This document shows, one piece after another, positions 8,221 to 17,756 of a stretch of 42,459 nt of DNA (its first letter is position 1; each line of letters opens with the position of its first letter). This DNA is from JBLYYQ01 sp048550035. GTDB lineage: Bacteria; Nitrospinota_A; UBA7883; JBLYYQ01. The notes below the pieces were generated by a model that saw nothing but the letters and a program-made list of their open reading frames with translations, was not told the DNA's origin and did not search any database. The stretch lies in NCBI GenBank assembly GCA_048550035.1, contig JBLYYQ010000011.1, positions 1 to 42,459 of the forward strand, read 5' to 3'. The translations under genes were made by a program, and so were the position numbers.

Positions 8221-8754
8221 GTGTCAACGATAATTTCAAAAATTACGAGCGAGTTTGAAGGAAGTGATACGATTTTGTTTGCTCATTCGTTTAAGGGTGA
8301 TGATACTGTAGTAGTCAAGTCTGATTCAATCTTAGAGCTCCTTAAATTCTTAAAGAATGATTCAACCTTAAACTACTCAATGTTGTTAGATATCACTGCT
8401 GCTGATTACTTAAAAGGGAGGTCTATCAAACCTGCTAACCGAAAACTTCAGCCATATCTTGACGAGGGCAACTATCGATTTGAAGTTGTCTATCACCTTT
8501 ACTCATTTTTAAAAAATCATACTATAAGAGTCAAAGTTCCACTTAAAATGGAATCTCTTAACCTTAACTCGGTAACTAGTTTCTATCCTGGTGCATCGTG
8601 GTTAGAGCGTGAAGTATGGGATATGTATGGAATAAAATTTTTGGCTCATCCTGATCTTCGTCGAATATTACTGTATGAAGAGTTTGAAGGCCATCCATTA
8701 CGTAAAGATTATGAAAAAACTAAAAGACAGCCATTAATAGGTCCGACAAATTAG
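8221..8754 (+). CDS. nuoC: NADH-quinone oxidoreductase subunit C
   Basis: This separate NuoC of about 177 residues is not fused to NuoD as in E. coli. Its C-terminal half carries the family signature: FYPGASWLEREVWDMYGI, HPDLRRILLYEEFEGHPLRKDY and the tail KRQPLIGP. NuoC packs on NuoD in the connecting module. The start is uncertain. The longest frame begins at ATG 8197, inside nuoB and without a Shine-Dalgarno sequence. GTG at 8221, four bases after the nuoB stop, is preceded by GGTGGAAG (8205-8212), and I prefer it. The residues lost (MGRVEDSI) are not conserved. Confidence 0.93.
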   Translation: MSTIISKITSEFEGSDTILFAHSFKGDDTVVVKSDSILELLKFLKNDSTLNYSMLLDITAADYLKGRSIKPANRKLQPYLDEGNYRFEVVYHLYSFLKNHTIRVKVPLKMESLNLNSVTSFYPGASWLEREVWDMYGIKFLAHPDLRRILLYEEFEGHPLRKDYEKTKRQPLIGPTN

Positions 8755-8766
8755 ATAAAATAATAT

Positions 8767-9978
8767 ATGACTCTAGATAATAAAGAAACTCCTAGTTTCC
8801 ATACAACAGAACATACAGATCTGTTTACCATTAACATGGGACCATCTCATCCGGCAACGCATGGGACAGTTAAATTTTTAGTATCATTAGATGGTGAAAT
8901 AATTGAGAAACTAGATGTAGAGATTGGCTACCTCCATCGTGGATTTGAGAAAGAGTGCGAGGCACAAAAATGGAATGGGATATTCCCATTTACAGATAGG
9001 CTAGATTATACGGCTGCTTCGTTAAATAGTATAGGATGTGCGCTTGCTATTGAGAAGCTAATCGGGATAGAGTTGCCAGAGCGTGCTACCTATCTTAGAA
9101 TGATTATGTCTGAGCTATCACGTCTATCAGGTCATTATACATGTCTTGGCGCAGCAGCGTTAGAGCTAGGTGCGATGACTGCATTTTTATATTTCGTAGA
9201 GGCACGTGAATTGGTCTGGGATCTCATTGAAGCTGCTTCGGGAGCAAGGCTTACACATAATTACGTTAGGGTGGGTGGTCTAAATAGCGATCTGCCAAAA
9301 GATTTCAAAGCCAATGTTAAATCAATTTTCAAAAAGAACAAAGAGTTCTATGACAAGTTTGCCAAATTACTTTTGAAGAATAGAATCTTCATTGATCGTA
9401 TGAAAGATATTGGTGGTATATCAGGCGAGGATGCTATTGCATGGGGATTTACAGGACCATGCCTTAGAGCTGCCGGAATTGCTTATGATGTTAGAAAAGC
9501 TAGCCCATACTTAGCATACGATAAGGTAGATTTTGAAATGCCAATCGGAACAACAGGTGACAACCTAGATAGATTTATGGTTAGGATGGAAGAGATTGTT
9601 CAATCGATATCAATTATAGAACAGGCATTAGAAATGCTACCTGATGGTCCTATAAACATTGATGATCCTAGGTATCGTCAGCCATCAAAAGATAGAATCC
9701 ATAAAGATATGGAGTCTATGATATTTCATTTCAAGAGTGAGATTGATGGGATTCAGGTTCCAGCAGGGGAGACCTATCTTGCAGTAGAAGGTGCGAATGG
9801 AGAGTTAGGATTTTATGTTGTGAGTGATGGGTCAGGCTACCCATTAAAACTTAGAGTGAGACCACCTTGCTTTCAGATAACAAGTGCATTACCAAAACTG
9901 ATAAAGGGGGCGCTCCTTTCTGACCTCATTCCAACCTTTGATATGATTAATCTGATCGGTGGTGAATGTGATCGATAA
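8767..9978 (+). CDS. nuoD: NADH-quinone oxidoreductase subunit D
   Basis: This 403-residue 49-kDa-type subunit forms the quinone-reduction cavity with NuoB and NuoH. The quinone-site loop MGPSHPATHG carries His28 and His32, and Tyr81 in the DRLDY motif corresponds to the tyrosine that contacts the ubiquinone or menaquinone head group. YLHRGFEK near 55-62, RVGGL and the C-terminal NLIGGECDR are family hallmarks shared with [NiFe] hydrogenase large subunits, but the nickel-binding cysteine pairs are absent. Length is typical for a non-fused NuoD. It follows nuoC by 12 bases. The Shine-Dalgarno region is weak (AGATAAAATAAT). Confidence 0.97.
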   Translation: MTLDNKETPSFHTTEHTDLFTINMGPSHPATHGTVKFLVSLDGEIIEKLDVEIGYLHRGFEKECEAQKWNGIFPFTDRLDYTAASLNSIGCALAIEKLIGIELPERATYLRMIMSELSRLSGHYTCLGAAALELGAMTAFLYFVEARELVWDLIEAASGARLTHNYVRVGGLNSDLPKDFKANVKSIFKKNKEFYDKFAKLLLKNRIFIDRMKDIGGISGEDAIAWGFTGPCLRAAGIAYDVRKASPYLAYDKVDFEMPIGTTGDNLDRFMVRMEEIVQSISIIEQALEMLPDGPINIDDPRYRQPSKDRIHKDMESMIFHFKSEIDGIQVPAGETYLAVEGANGELGFYVVSDGSGYPLKLRVRPPCFQITSALPKLIKGALLSDLIPTFDMINLIGGECDR

Positions 9979-9988
9979 TATATACTAT

Positions 9989-9993
9989 AGGAG
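9989..9993 (+). promoter_or_regulatory. Ribosome-binding site that fixes the nuoH start
   Basis: AGGAG at 9989-9993 lies 5 bases before ATG 9999. The longer frame would start with TTG at 9996, only 2 bases from the same site. Confidence 0.6.
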
Positions 9994-9998
9994 TTTTG

Positions 9999-11084
9999 AT
10001 GAGTAATCCGGCATTGATTGAGACTCTTGCAAAAATTTTATTTGTATTTGGATTAAACTTAGGTTTCTTTGCTCCGATGTTGGCATGGGTTGAGCGGAAG
10101 CAGTCTGCCTTGATGCAAGATAGGATCGGTGCTAATCGTGCTGCAATATTTGGGTTTACAATTATTGGACTATTTCATTCATTGGCCGATCTCATTAAAC
10201 TTGTATTCAAAGAAGATTTCATCCCAGAAGGTGCTGATAAATTTTTCCATAGGATAGCCCCTGTTATAGCTTTGACCCCTGCACTTGTTGCATTTGCGGT
10301 CATTCCATTTGGTGGCCAATATGTTATTGCAGGTCATCAGGTGAACCTTGTGGTAGCTGATCTTGATATAGGTCTTCTTTATGTCTTTGCAATTACATCA
10401 CTTGCAACATATGGGGTTGTTTTAGCTGGCTGGTCATCTAACAATAACTGGGCACTACTAGGGGCGTTGCGCGGTGCTGCTCAAATGTTTTCATATGAAG
10501 TTACGATGGGCTTAGCGATCATATCGCTGGCAATGTACTACCAGTCTCTCTCACTTGTTGAGATTGTAAGTAAGCAAGCAGATTTCTTTCATTGGGGTAT
10601 TATCTGGCATTTCCCAGCTTTTATACTATATATGACCTGTGCGATCGCCGAGAACAAAAGAATTCCGTTTGATATTCCTGAGGCTGAGTCTGAGCTAGTA
10701 GCTGGCTATTTTACAGAATACTCTGGTGTGAAGTTCATAATGTTCTGGACAGCTGAATTTATTGAAATGGTTACGATTAGTGGGCTTTCGGTTGTCCTCT
10801 TTTTAGGTGGACACCATATTCCGTTTGTCACTGTTGACCAGTTAGTAGAGCTATTTGGTGGTGGGGATCTTGGTAATATTATTGCAATGATTATTGGAGT
10901 AAAAGTCTTTTTGCTTAAACTTTCTGCTTTAATATATATTCAGATGATTATTAGGTGGACATTGCCTAGATTTAGATATGACCAGGTTATGAAGCTAGGG
11001 TGGAAAATGATTTTACCTTGCTCATTAGCATGGATTTTAATAACGGGTGTTCTATTATTAATAGGAGTAATGCCAACTCCGTAA
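9999..11084 (+). CDS. nuoH: NADH-quinone oxidoreductase subunit H
   Basis: This 361-residue membrane protein has about eight transmembrane helices and forms the quinone tunnel at the foot of complex I. Family motifs: WVERKQSALMQDRIGANRA near 29-47, LRGAAQMFSYEV, and AENKRIPFDIPEAESELVAG near 215-235, which carries the glutamates of the E-channel. FTEYSGVKF follows directly. The start is ATG 9999, chosen from the AGGAG 5 bases upstream. It lies 20 bases after nuoD and 34 bases before nuoI. Confidence 0.97.
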   Translation: MSNPALIETLAKILFVFGLNLGFFAPMLAWVERKQSALMQDRIGANRAAIFGFTIIGLFHSLADLIKLVFKEDFIPEGADKFFHRIAPVIALTPALVAFAVIPFGGQYVIAGHQVNLVVADLDIGLLYVFAITSLATYGVVLAGWSSNNNWALLGALRGAAQMFSYEVTMGLAIISLAMYYQSLSLVEIVSKQADFFHWGIIWHFPAFILYMTCAIAENKRIPFDIPEAESELVAGYFTEYSGVKFIMFWTAEFIEMVTISGLSVVLFLGGHHIPFVTVDQLVELFGGGDLGNIIAMIIGVKVFLLKLSALIYIQMIIRWTLPRFRYDQVMKLGWKMILPCSLAWILITGVLLLIGVMPTP

Positions 11085-11118
11085 AATAGGTTAAAGTACG
11101 GATTGAAAGTAAGTTGAT

Positions 11119-11721
11119 ATGGCTATTAATGTAAAAAGGATTGAACGAGCAGCAGAGCTTACTCTGTTAGAGAGAGTATATATTGTAGAAGTTCTGCGAG
11201 GGCTTGGAATAACTATGAGAAGGTTCTTTTATAATTTCAAGCATCTTTTTGGTGAGTTTATTCTACGCCGAGGTAGAGCTTCTCGCTCCATTATGACTGT
11301 CATGTATCCTGAGGAGACATTACCATTTCCTGCCGCATTTAGAGGCAGGCCAGTTTTGATAGTGGGATCAGATGGTAATGATCGTTGTGTTGCTTGCGGA
11401 TTATGTGAAGCAGCCTGTCCTCCTCTTTGCATCAACATTAAAGGGGGAATGAGAGATGATGGCTCATACTACCCTCTGAAATATACTTTAGATGGTGGAA
11501 AATGTATCTTTTGTGGGCGATGCGAGGAAGTCTGTCCTAAACGTGCCATTGTTATGTCTCATGAGTGTAAAGATATCTCTGTCTACGATCGTGAGAACTT
11601 AGTATACGAAAAGGAAGATTTGTCACGAACTGTTAAGCAGGTTACTCCTAGATTGTTTTTTATACAAAATAACTCTTTTTCTAAAAAAAGATATCCGAGT
11701 CTGGAAGATCAAAATGGTTGA
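11119..11721 (+). CDS. nuoI: NADH-quinone oxidoreductase subunit I (double [4Fe-4S] ferredoxin)
   Basis: This 200-residue subunit carries clusters N6a and N6b. The two motifs are CVACGLCEAACP (first Cys near residue 90) and CIFCGRCEEVCPK (near residue 129), both with complete ligands. The N-terminal region with FRGRPVLI matches the segment that lies along the membrane arm. The C-terminus beyond about residue 160 is a hydrophilic extension with no recognised motif. The end overlaps nuoJ by 8 bases. Confidence 0.96.
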   Translation: MAINVKRIERAAELTLLERVYIVEVLRGLGITMRRFFYNFKHLFGEFILRRGRASRSIMTVMYPEETLPFPAAFRGRPVLIVGSDGNDRCVACGLCEAACPPLCINIKGGMRDDGSYYPLKYTLDGGKCIFCGRCEEVCPKRAIVMSHECKDISVYDRENLVYEKEDLSRTVKQVTPRLFFIQNNSFSKKRYPSLEDQNG

Positions 11722-12220
11722 AACTCTAGTATTTTATAGTGTTGCGATAATCTCGATTGTGGCGGCAGTTGCGATGATAACATCAAAAAAAGCTATCAGC
11801 AGTGCGGTTAATCTTATATTGATTATGTTCTTGCTTGCAGTTCTATTTGTATTGCAACAGGCAGAACTTGTCGCTGCCATACAGGTTTTAGTTTACGCAG
11901 GTGCAATTATGGTCTTATTTGTCTTTGTTATCATGCTACTTAATGCTGATGAAAAAAGTGGATCATTGGCATTGAATATACCGGCGATTCAGATTGCAAT
12001 TGCTATTTTAATTACTTTTTCACTATCGTTTGTGATTGGATTTTATGAGCCAGACAAGCTCTTAGATGGTGCGGCAGCTGTTGGTAACGACTTTGGGACA
12101 GCTACAGCGCTCGGGCGATTGCTCTACACAGAGAATATACTCCCATTTGAGATTGTCTCAATCCTCTTGCTTGTGGCACTAGTTGGTGCTGTAATGTTAA
12201 CAAAAAGAAAGCTTAGATGA
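11714..12220 (+). CDS. nuoJ: NADH-quinone oxidoreductase subunit J
   Basis: This 168-residue protein has five predicted transmembrane helices. The third, AIQVLVYAGAIMVLFVFVIMLLN, is the strongly conserved NuoJ helix, containing the segment that forms a pi-bulge during turnover. The first two helices with VAMITSKKAISSAVNLI are also typical. It belongs to the membrane arm and helps form the E-channel. It overlaps the end of nuoI by 8 bases, suggesting coupled translation, and is 15 bases from nuoK. Confidence 0.95.
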   Translation: MVETLVFYSVAIISIVAAVAMITSKKAISSAVNLILIMFLLAVLFVLQQAELVAAIQVLVYAGAIMVLFVFVIMLLNADEKSGSLALNIPAIQIAIAILITFSLSFVIGFYEPDKLLDGAAAVGNDFGTATALGRLLYTENILPFEIVSILLLVALVGAVMLTKRKLR

Positions 12221-12235
12221 TAAACTGATTTTAAA

Positions 12236-12550
12236 ATGGATATCTTAACTGTAACATCAACACATTACATAGCATTGAGTGCGATCCTTTTTGCGATTGG
12301 CTTTGCTGGAGTATTAACTAGGCGGAATATAATTATCGTCCTAATGTCTATTGAGCTGATGCTTAATGGGTCAAACTTGGCATTTGTAACATTTGCCAGA
12401 GATTTAAATGATATGACCACTCAGATTTTTGTTCTGATGGTTATTGCAGTTGCGGCTGCTGAAGCAGCAGTAGGACTTGGAATAGTGCTACTTTTGTTTA
12501 GAAACACGAAAAGTGTTAATATCGATGATATTAACTCACTGAAAGGTTGA
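12236..12550 (+). CDS. nuoK: NADH-quinone oxidoreductase subunit K
   Basis: This 104-residue, three-helix membrane subunit is of standard length. It carries the two membrane glutamates of the family: one in IVLMSIELMLNGSNLAF (helix 2) and one in AVAAAEAAVGLGIVLLLF (helix 3). These are part of the proton path linking quinone chemistry to the antiporter-like subunits. TRRNIIIVLMSIE fits the loop and helix 2 start. No clear Shine-Dalgarno is visible before ATG 12236. Confidence 0.96.
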   Translation: MDILTVTSTHYIALSAILFAIGFAGVLTRRNIIIVLMSIELMLNGSNLAFVTFARDLNDMTTQIFVLMVIAVAAAEAAVGLGIVLLLFRNTKSVNIDDINSLKG

Positions 12551-12566
12551 TCTAAGGGTTTATATT

Positions 12567-14522
12567 ATGATCGGACTAGAATATATTTGGGCAGTGCCAC
12601 TATTGCCACTTATAGGCTCGCTCCTCTGTGCGCTTAGTCGTCATTCTAAGAAGATGGTTACCCTCTTTGCCCTCGGGACAACTGGGCTCTCATTTCTTAT
12701 TGCAATTGTTGCATTCGTTAATCTGCTTGGACTAGCAGCTAATGATCGAATTCATGAATCAATCCTCTTTAACTGGATTGAGGCAGGGAGCTTTGTAGCA
12801 GAATTTGGTATTCAGCTTGATCCATTATCTGCAACATGGATGCTAATGGTAACCGGTGTTGGATTCCTGATTCACCTTTATTCTGTTGGCTATATGGCTA
12901 AAGAAGATGGATACTACCGCTATTTTTCATTTTTAAATCTATTTATGTTCTCAATGCTAATTTTAGTATTAGCAAATAATTACCTTTTAATGTTTATTGG
13001 CTGGGAGGGGGTCGGACTCTGTTCGTACCTACTGATTGGCTATTATTATGAGACCGACTCTGCTCCAGAAGCAGGCAAGAAAGCATTTGTTATGAACAGA
13101 GTTGGTGACTTTGCATTTATTATTGCTATCATTGCCATCTTTGGGCTAACAGGCTCCATTGATTATAATCAGGTGATGACATACGCTACTCAGAATCCTG
13201 CATTATTACAAGAGACTTTGCTTTTTGGTTTAACTGGAGCAACTTTTATAACATTACTCCTCTTTATAGGAGCAACCGGTAAATCGGCTCAAATCCCCCT
13301 ATTTACATGGCTGCCTGACGCAATGGAAGGACCTACACCGGTCTCGGCCTTAATTCATGCTGCAACGATGGTGACAGCTGGTATATATATGCTTGCTAGG
13401 TCAGCTCCACTTTTTGAGCTTGCACCGATAACTATGATTATCGTTGCGATTACGGGGGGTGTTACAGCCCTTTTTGCGGCAACTATTGGAATGTGGCAGT
13501 ATGATATCAAGCGTGTATTAGCATATTCAACTGTTTCGCAACTTGGCTATATGTTCTTAGCCTGCGGGATTGGTGCGTATATGGCTGCGGTCTTTCATGT
13601 GATGACACATGCATTCTTTAAAGCTGCTCTATTCTTAAGCTCAGGTTCGGTTATCCATGGGATGAGTGGTGAGCAGGATATAAGAAAGATGGGTGGGCTA
13701 CGAAAAAAAATGCCAATCACTCATGCTAGCTTTCTTATCTCAACTCTTGCGATCGCAGGAATACCGCCGATGGCTGGGTTCTTCTCTAAAGATGAGATAC
13801 TACTTGAGCTATTCTTAGGGCAGACCGAAGGGCATCTTATTTATTGGGCGATGGCAACTTTTGCATCAGCTATCACTGCTTTTTATATGTTTAGACTCTA
13901 CTACCTCACTTTTGCAGGTGAAAATCGAACTGAAGATGAAACGGTAAAAGATGCTATTCATGAATCGCCTGCCACCATGACTATCCCATTAGTAGTCTTA
14001 GCATTTCTCGCTATTACTGGCGGTCTACTAGGGTTACCAATCAATAAAAATTGGCATGCAATCTCAAATTTCTTAGCACCTCTATTTGTAACAGGAGCTG
14101 AAACGGAAGGACACCATATCTCAGTTGCAATGGAATTTGCTTTTATGGGCGCTTCTGTGACGGTTGCGATAATTGGAATAGCAATTGCCAGGTTTTTTTA
14201 TCTGACCCACCTTCCAAAAGCTATATCGCTTGCTAAACGAGGAGGTCCCCTTAATTTTATATATTGGATAGTGCAGAAAAAATATTTTATTGATGAACTG
14301 TATAATATATTTATTGTCGAACCTTTGAACTGGCTTTATGACAATCTTTTTTACAAAATATTCGATGTCAAAGTTATTGATGGATTTGTTAATAATGTCG
14401 CTCGCTTCTTTCTAACTACAGCTTCAATTTTACGTGAGAGCCAAACAGGGCTGCTCCGAAATTATGCTGCTGTTATGATGGCTGGGACATTCTTGTTAAT
14501 TGTTTTATGGGTTTATTCATAA
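12567..14522 (+). CDS. nuoL: NADH-quinone oxidoreductase subunit L
   Basis: This 651-residue antiporter-like proton pump sits at the distal end of the membrane arm. About sixteen transmembrane helices are expected, plus the long lateral helix near the C-terminus. Conserved segments include FIGWEGVGLCSYLLIGYY with the TM5 glutamate, KSAQIPLFTWLPDAMEGPTPVSALIHAATMV with the TM7 lysine and TM8 histidine region, and HAFFKAALFLSSGSVIH. ISTLAIAGIPPMAGFFSKDEI is the NuoL signature after TM11. The length is slightly longer than E. coli NuoL (613). It sits 17 bases after nuoK and 10 before nuoM. Confidence 0.97.
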   Translation: MIGLEYIWAVPLLPLIGSLLCALSRHSKKMVTLFALGTTGLSFLIAIVAFVNLLGLAANDRIHESILFNWIEAGSFVAEFGIQLDPLSATWMLMVTGVGFLIHLYSVGYMAKEDGYYRYFSFLNLFMFSMLILVLANNYLLMFIGWEGVGLCSYLLIGYYYETDSAPEAGKKAFVMNRVGDFAFIIAIIAIFGLTGSIDYNQVMTYATQNPALLQETLLFGLTGATFITLLLFIGATGKSAQIPLFTWLPDAMEGPTPVSALIHAATMVTAGIYMLARSAPLFELAPITMIIVAITGGVTALFAATIGMWQYDIKRVLAYSTVSQLGYMFLACGIGAYMAAVFHVMTHAFFKAALFLSSGSVIHGMSGEQDIRKMGGLRKKMPITHASFLISTLAIAGIPPMAGFFSKDEILLELFLGQTEGHLIYWAMATFASAITAFYMFRLYYLTFAGENRTEDETVKDAIHESPATMTIPLVVLAFLAITGGLLGLPINKNWHAISNFLAPLFVTGAETEGHHISVAMEFAFMGASVTVAIIGIAIARFFYLTHLPKAISLAKRGGPLNFIYWIVQKKYFIDELYNIFIVEPLNWLYDNLFYKIFDVKVIDGFVNNVARFFLTTASILRESQTGLLRNYAAVMMAGTFLLIVLWVYS

Positions 14523-14531
14523 GTAGATTAT

Positions 14532-16106
14532 ATGCAAAACATGTTTCCGATACTTACATTTATCATATTCTTCCCGACTCTTGCAGCAGGGTTAATACTC
14601 TTAGTTGATAAAACGAATAAGTCTCTAATTAGAGGAATAACTTTTATTGCTACACTGATTGTTTTCTTAGCATCAATGGGTCTATTCTTTTATTTTAAGA
14701 ACAATGGTGATCCTCAATTTGTAGAAAAATATGACTGGATGCCAGAGTTCGGGATTGAATATTTTGTTGCTGTTGATGGAATATCACTACTACTGATCTT
14801 ACTTACTACATTAACTTGCCTTATTTGTTGTGCATCGACTTTCAAAGCGATTGATAAACATCTAAAAGAGTTTATGGTCCTATTTCTTATATTAGAAACT
14901 GGCATGATTGGTGTCTTTTGTGCACTTGATTTCTTCTTATTTTATGTATTCTGGGAGCTGATGCTCATTCCGATGTATTTTATTATCGGAATTTGGGGAG
15001 GAGCTAGGAAGGTCTATGCCGCCGTAAAGTTTTTCATCTACACAATGTTTGGCTCATTATTAATGTTGGTTGCGATTATCTGGCTTTACTTTCATTTCTT
15101 TCAGATCAATGGGTACTACTCAACAAATATTTTGGCATACCATGGGCTTGCAATTCCACTATCGGCACAGATATGGTTGTTCCTAGCATTCTTTTTAGCT
15201 TTTGCTATTAAGGTGCCACTATTCCCATTTCATACATGGCTACCTGATGCTCATGTTGAGGCGCCGACTGCTGGATCTGTAATCTTAGCTGGAGTGTTGT
15301 TAAAGATGGGAACATATGGGTTTTTACGATTCTCAATTCCTATTTTACCTCTTGCGACTTTTAAGATGATTGCTCCGATCATGATTTTGTCGGTAGTCGG
15401 GATAATTTACGGAGCATGGGTTGCAACTGTACAAAAAGATGTCAAAAAACTTATTGCCTACTCATCTGTTTCGCATTTGGGATTTGTTATGATTGGGATG
15501 TTTGCGTTGACTGTACCTGCAGTTGGAGGAGGGCTGTTGCAGATGGTCAATCATGGGATATCTACTGGCGGACTCTTCCTTGCAGTCGGGATATTGTATG
15601 AAAGGCGTGGATCAAGATTAATTGAAGATTTCGGTGGCATAACAAAAGTGATGCCACTTTTTACAGTTATCTTTATGATCTTAACATTAAGTTCCATAGG
15701 GCTACCTGGTACCAACGGATTTGTAGGTGAGTTTTTAATATTAGTCGGCGCATGGGATCAATATCCTATTGTAGTTATCCTTGCGGCCTCAGGAGTGATC
15801 TGGGCTGCAGTTTATATGCTCTGGATGTTCCAGCGAGTTATGTTTGGGAAAATTACTAATGATAAAAATCTAAAGCTAGCTGATCTTGATTATAGAGAGT
15901 TAGGTTACTTTGCTCCATTAATTGTTTTAGTATTCTTTATAGGAATATATCCTAAACCACTGTTAGAAAAGATTGAACCATCAGTTGTCAAGCTTATCAG
16001 GCAGGTTGAACTAGCAAAAAAAGAGAGTGAAGTTGCAAAACTACTTAATGACAACAAATTGACAATAGACGATTCGGCAATCAAAAATGCAAGGCAGGGC
16101 CACTAG
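14532..16106 (+). CDS. nuoM: NADH-quinone oxidoreductase subunit M
   Basis: This 524-residue antiporter-like proton-pumping subunit has about fourteen transmembrane helices. Conserved features are YVFWELMLIPMYFIIGIWGG with the TM5 glutamate, KVPLFPFHTWLPDAHVEAPTAGSVILAG with the TM7 lysine region, and IAYSSVSHLGFVMIG. The GLPGTNGFVGEFLIL motif is characteristic of NuoM rather than NuoL or NuoN. The last 40 or so residues are a charged, lysine- and glutamate-rich tail not seen in short homologues. It ends two bases before nuoN. Confidence 0.97.
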   Translation: MQNMFPILTFIIFFPTLAAGLILLVDKTNKSLIRGITFIATLIVFLASMGLFFYFKNNGDPQFVEKYDWMPEFGIEYFVAVDGISLLLILLTTLTCLICCASTFKAIDKHLKEFMVLFLILETGMIGVFCALDFFLFYVFWELMLIPMYFIIGIWGGARKVYAAVKFFIYTMFGSLLMLVAIIWLYFHFFQINGYYSTNILAYHGLAIPLSAQIWLFLAFFLAFAIKVPLFPFHTWLPDAHVEAPTAGSVILAGVLLKMGTYGFLRFSIPILPLATFKMIAPIMILSVVGIIYGAWVATVQKDVKKLIAYSSVSHLGFVMIGMFALTVPAVGGGLLQMVNHGISTGGLFLAVGILYERRGSRLIEDFGGITKVMPLFTVIFMILTLSSIGLPGTNGFVGEFLILVGAWDQYPIVVILAASGVIWAAVYMLWMFQRVMFGKITNDKNLKLADLDYRELGYFAPLIVLVFFIGIYPKPLLEKIEPSVVKLIRQVELAKKESEVAKLLNDNKLTIDDSAIKNARQGH

Positions 16107-16108
16107 AT

Positions 16109-17566
16109 ATGTTTTTAACCGATAGCATTATTAGACTTGACGCAATTGCTCCTGAAATTGTATTAGCTTTGGTTGCGATTGTTATTTTGATGTTGGAAGT
16201 TTTTGCACATAATCGTGGCAAGCATCTCTTCTGTTATGTAGCGCTAGGAGGGGTTATCTTGGCAGCTGCTTTCACCCTCTTGCTAGTTGGCAAAGAGTTT
16301 ACTACATTTAGCGGACACTATCAGATCGATAGTTTCGGGCTGTTTTTTAAAATCGTTATTTTGATCGGAACAGGATTAACGTTACTAGTTTCAAATCAAT
16401 ATTTGATAGATAGAGGGCTCAATTATGGAGAATACTATGCGTTAATACTATTTTCTGTTGTAGGGCAGTTCATCATAATCTCAGGGAATGACTTGATGAC
16501 AATATTCCTAGGGATAGAGACGATGTCATTATCGCTATATGTTTTGACAGGTTTTGCCCGAGGATCAAACAGTTCAATTGAGGCATCTGCAAAGTATTTT
16601 GTGCTAGGTGCATTAGCAGGTGCAACAATCCTCTATGGGATTGCACTCATATTCGGTGCAACAGCTACTACCAAGTTAAATCTAATCAATGACGCATTAA
16701 CAACAGGGGCAGTTTCATATAACCTTTTAATTGGTGGATTTATACTGTTGCTAGCCGGTCTTGCACTAAAAGTCTCTGTAGTACCATTTCATATGTGGGT
16801 GCCAGATGTTTATCAAGGCGCGCCAACGCCAGTTACAGCTTTTATGGCATCTACTGCAAAAGTTGCTGGGTTTGCTCTCCTTATTAGAATATTAATGGAA
16901 GCATTTTACCCATTATGGGATCATTGGTCATTGATACTATCGATATTGGCTGTCTTAACTATGACAGTCGGAAATATTATTGCACTGGTTCAAGATAATG
17001 TTAAGAGAATGTTGGCCTATTCCTCTATATCACATGTTGGATATATTTTGATCGGTATTGTTGTTGCGACGAATAGTTCAATAGGAGCAACCGCCTTTTA
17101 CCTTCTAGTGTATACCTTCATGACTATCGGCGCATTTGCTATCTTAGCTATAATTGCTGATAAAGATGAACAAAATCTCTCTTTTGAATCGCTTCGAGGG
17201 CTTGGCGCAAAACGACCATTTTTAGCAGCGACTTTTGCTATAATGATCTTTTCGCTGGCTGGCATACCACCCACAGCAGGATTTGTGGGTAAATTTTATA
17301 TATTTATGGCTGCGGTTGAAAACGATTTTTTATGGCTCGCTATTGTTGGTGCATTAAACTCTGTACTATCAGTCTTCTATTATCTGAAAGCTATCATATT
17401 TACTTATTTTAAAGAATATGACACCAAAACCACACTCTTCGAACAGTCTGCTTTGACGCCAATTATGACGATTGCGTTAGTTGTGATGATTTATGGTGCA
17501 TTAGTTATTGGAATTATTCCTGCGGACTATATCGGATTTGCTAAAGCATTTACCATTATAAAGTAA
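16109..17566 (+). CDS. nuoN: NADH-quinone oxidoreductase subunit N
   Basis: This 485-residue antiporter-like subunit is the innermost of the three proton pumps and the last gene of the operon. Visible motifs are GIETMSLSLYVLTGFARG (TM5 glutamate), LALKVSVVPFHMWVPDVYQGAPTPVTAFMAS (TM7 lysine) and MLAYSSISHVGYILIG. SLAGIPPTAGFVGKFYIF is the NuoN version of the late conserved loop. About fourteen helices are predicted. It follows nuoM after two bases. A weak inverted repeat lies shortly after its stop. Confidence 0.97.
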   Translation: MFLTDSIIRLDAIAPEIVLALVAIVILMLEVFAHNRGKHLFCYVALGGVILAAAFTLLLVGKEFTTFSGHYQIDSFGLFFKIVILIGTGLTLLVSNQYLIDRGLNYGEYYALILFSVVGQFIIISGNDLMTIFLGIETMSLSLYVLTGFARGSNSSIEASAKYFVLGALAGATILYGIALIFGATATTKLNLINDALTTGAVSYNLLIGGFILLLAGLALKVSVVPFHMWVPDVYQGAPTPVTAFMASTAKVAGFALLIRILMEAFYPLWDHWSLILSILAVLTMTVGNIIALVQDNVKRMLAYSSISHVGYILIGIVVATNSSIGATAFYLLVYTFMTIGAFAILAIIADKDEQNLSFESLRGLGAKRPFLAATFAIMIFSLAGIPPTAGFVGKFYIFMAAVENDFLWLAIVGALNSVLSVFYYLKAIIFTYFKEYDTKTTLFEQSALTPIMTIALVVMIYGALVIGIIPADYIGFAKAFTIIK

Positions 17567-17590
17567 CAAGCTGTTCGGTATCTCCTTTGA

Positions 17591-17649
17591 CTGCCTAAAC
17601 CCTACTGCTCATGGCTCCTAATCAGAAACATCTTCAGATCATTAGGCAG
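17591..17649 (+). terminator. Possible terminator or processing hairpin after nuoN
   Basis: CTGCCTAA (17591-17598) and TTAGGCAG (17642-17649) are perfectly complementary across a 43-base loop and are followed by a short T-containing stretch. The loop is long and there is no proper U-tract, so this is only a candidate end for the nuo transcript. The rest of 17567-17756 holds no gene apart from the promoter just before the next one. Confidence 0.3.
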
Positions 17650-17718
17650 ATTTAGACTGAAGTTCTAACTTTATAGCCCAAACATATTAACCCATTATAT
17701 AAAAAAGGGTATATTTTA

Positions 17719-17727
17719 TGTTATAAT
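17719..17727 (+). promoter_or_regulatory. Extended -10 promoter before the HEAT-like gene
   Basis: TGTTATAAT at 17719-17727 is a perfect extended -10 element (TG-N-TATAAT), about 30 bases before the ATG at 17757. No good -35 is seen, which is usual for extended -10 promoters. It suggests the genes downstream of nuoN have their own transcript. Confidence 0.5.
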
Positions 17728-17756
17728 AGGTAGCGACTTTAAAGGAATACGAGGCG

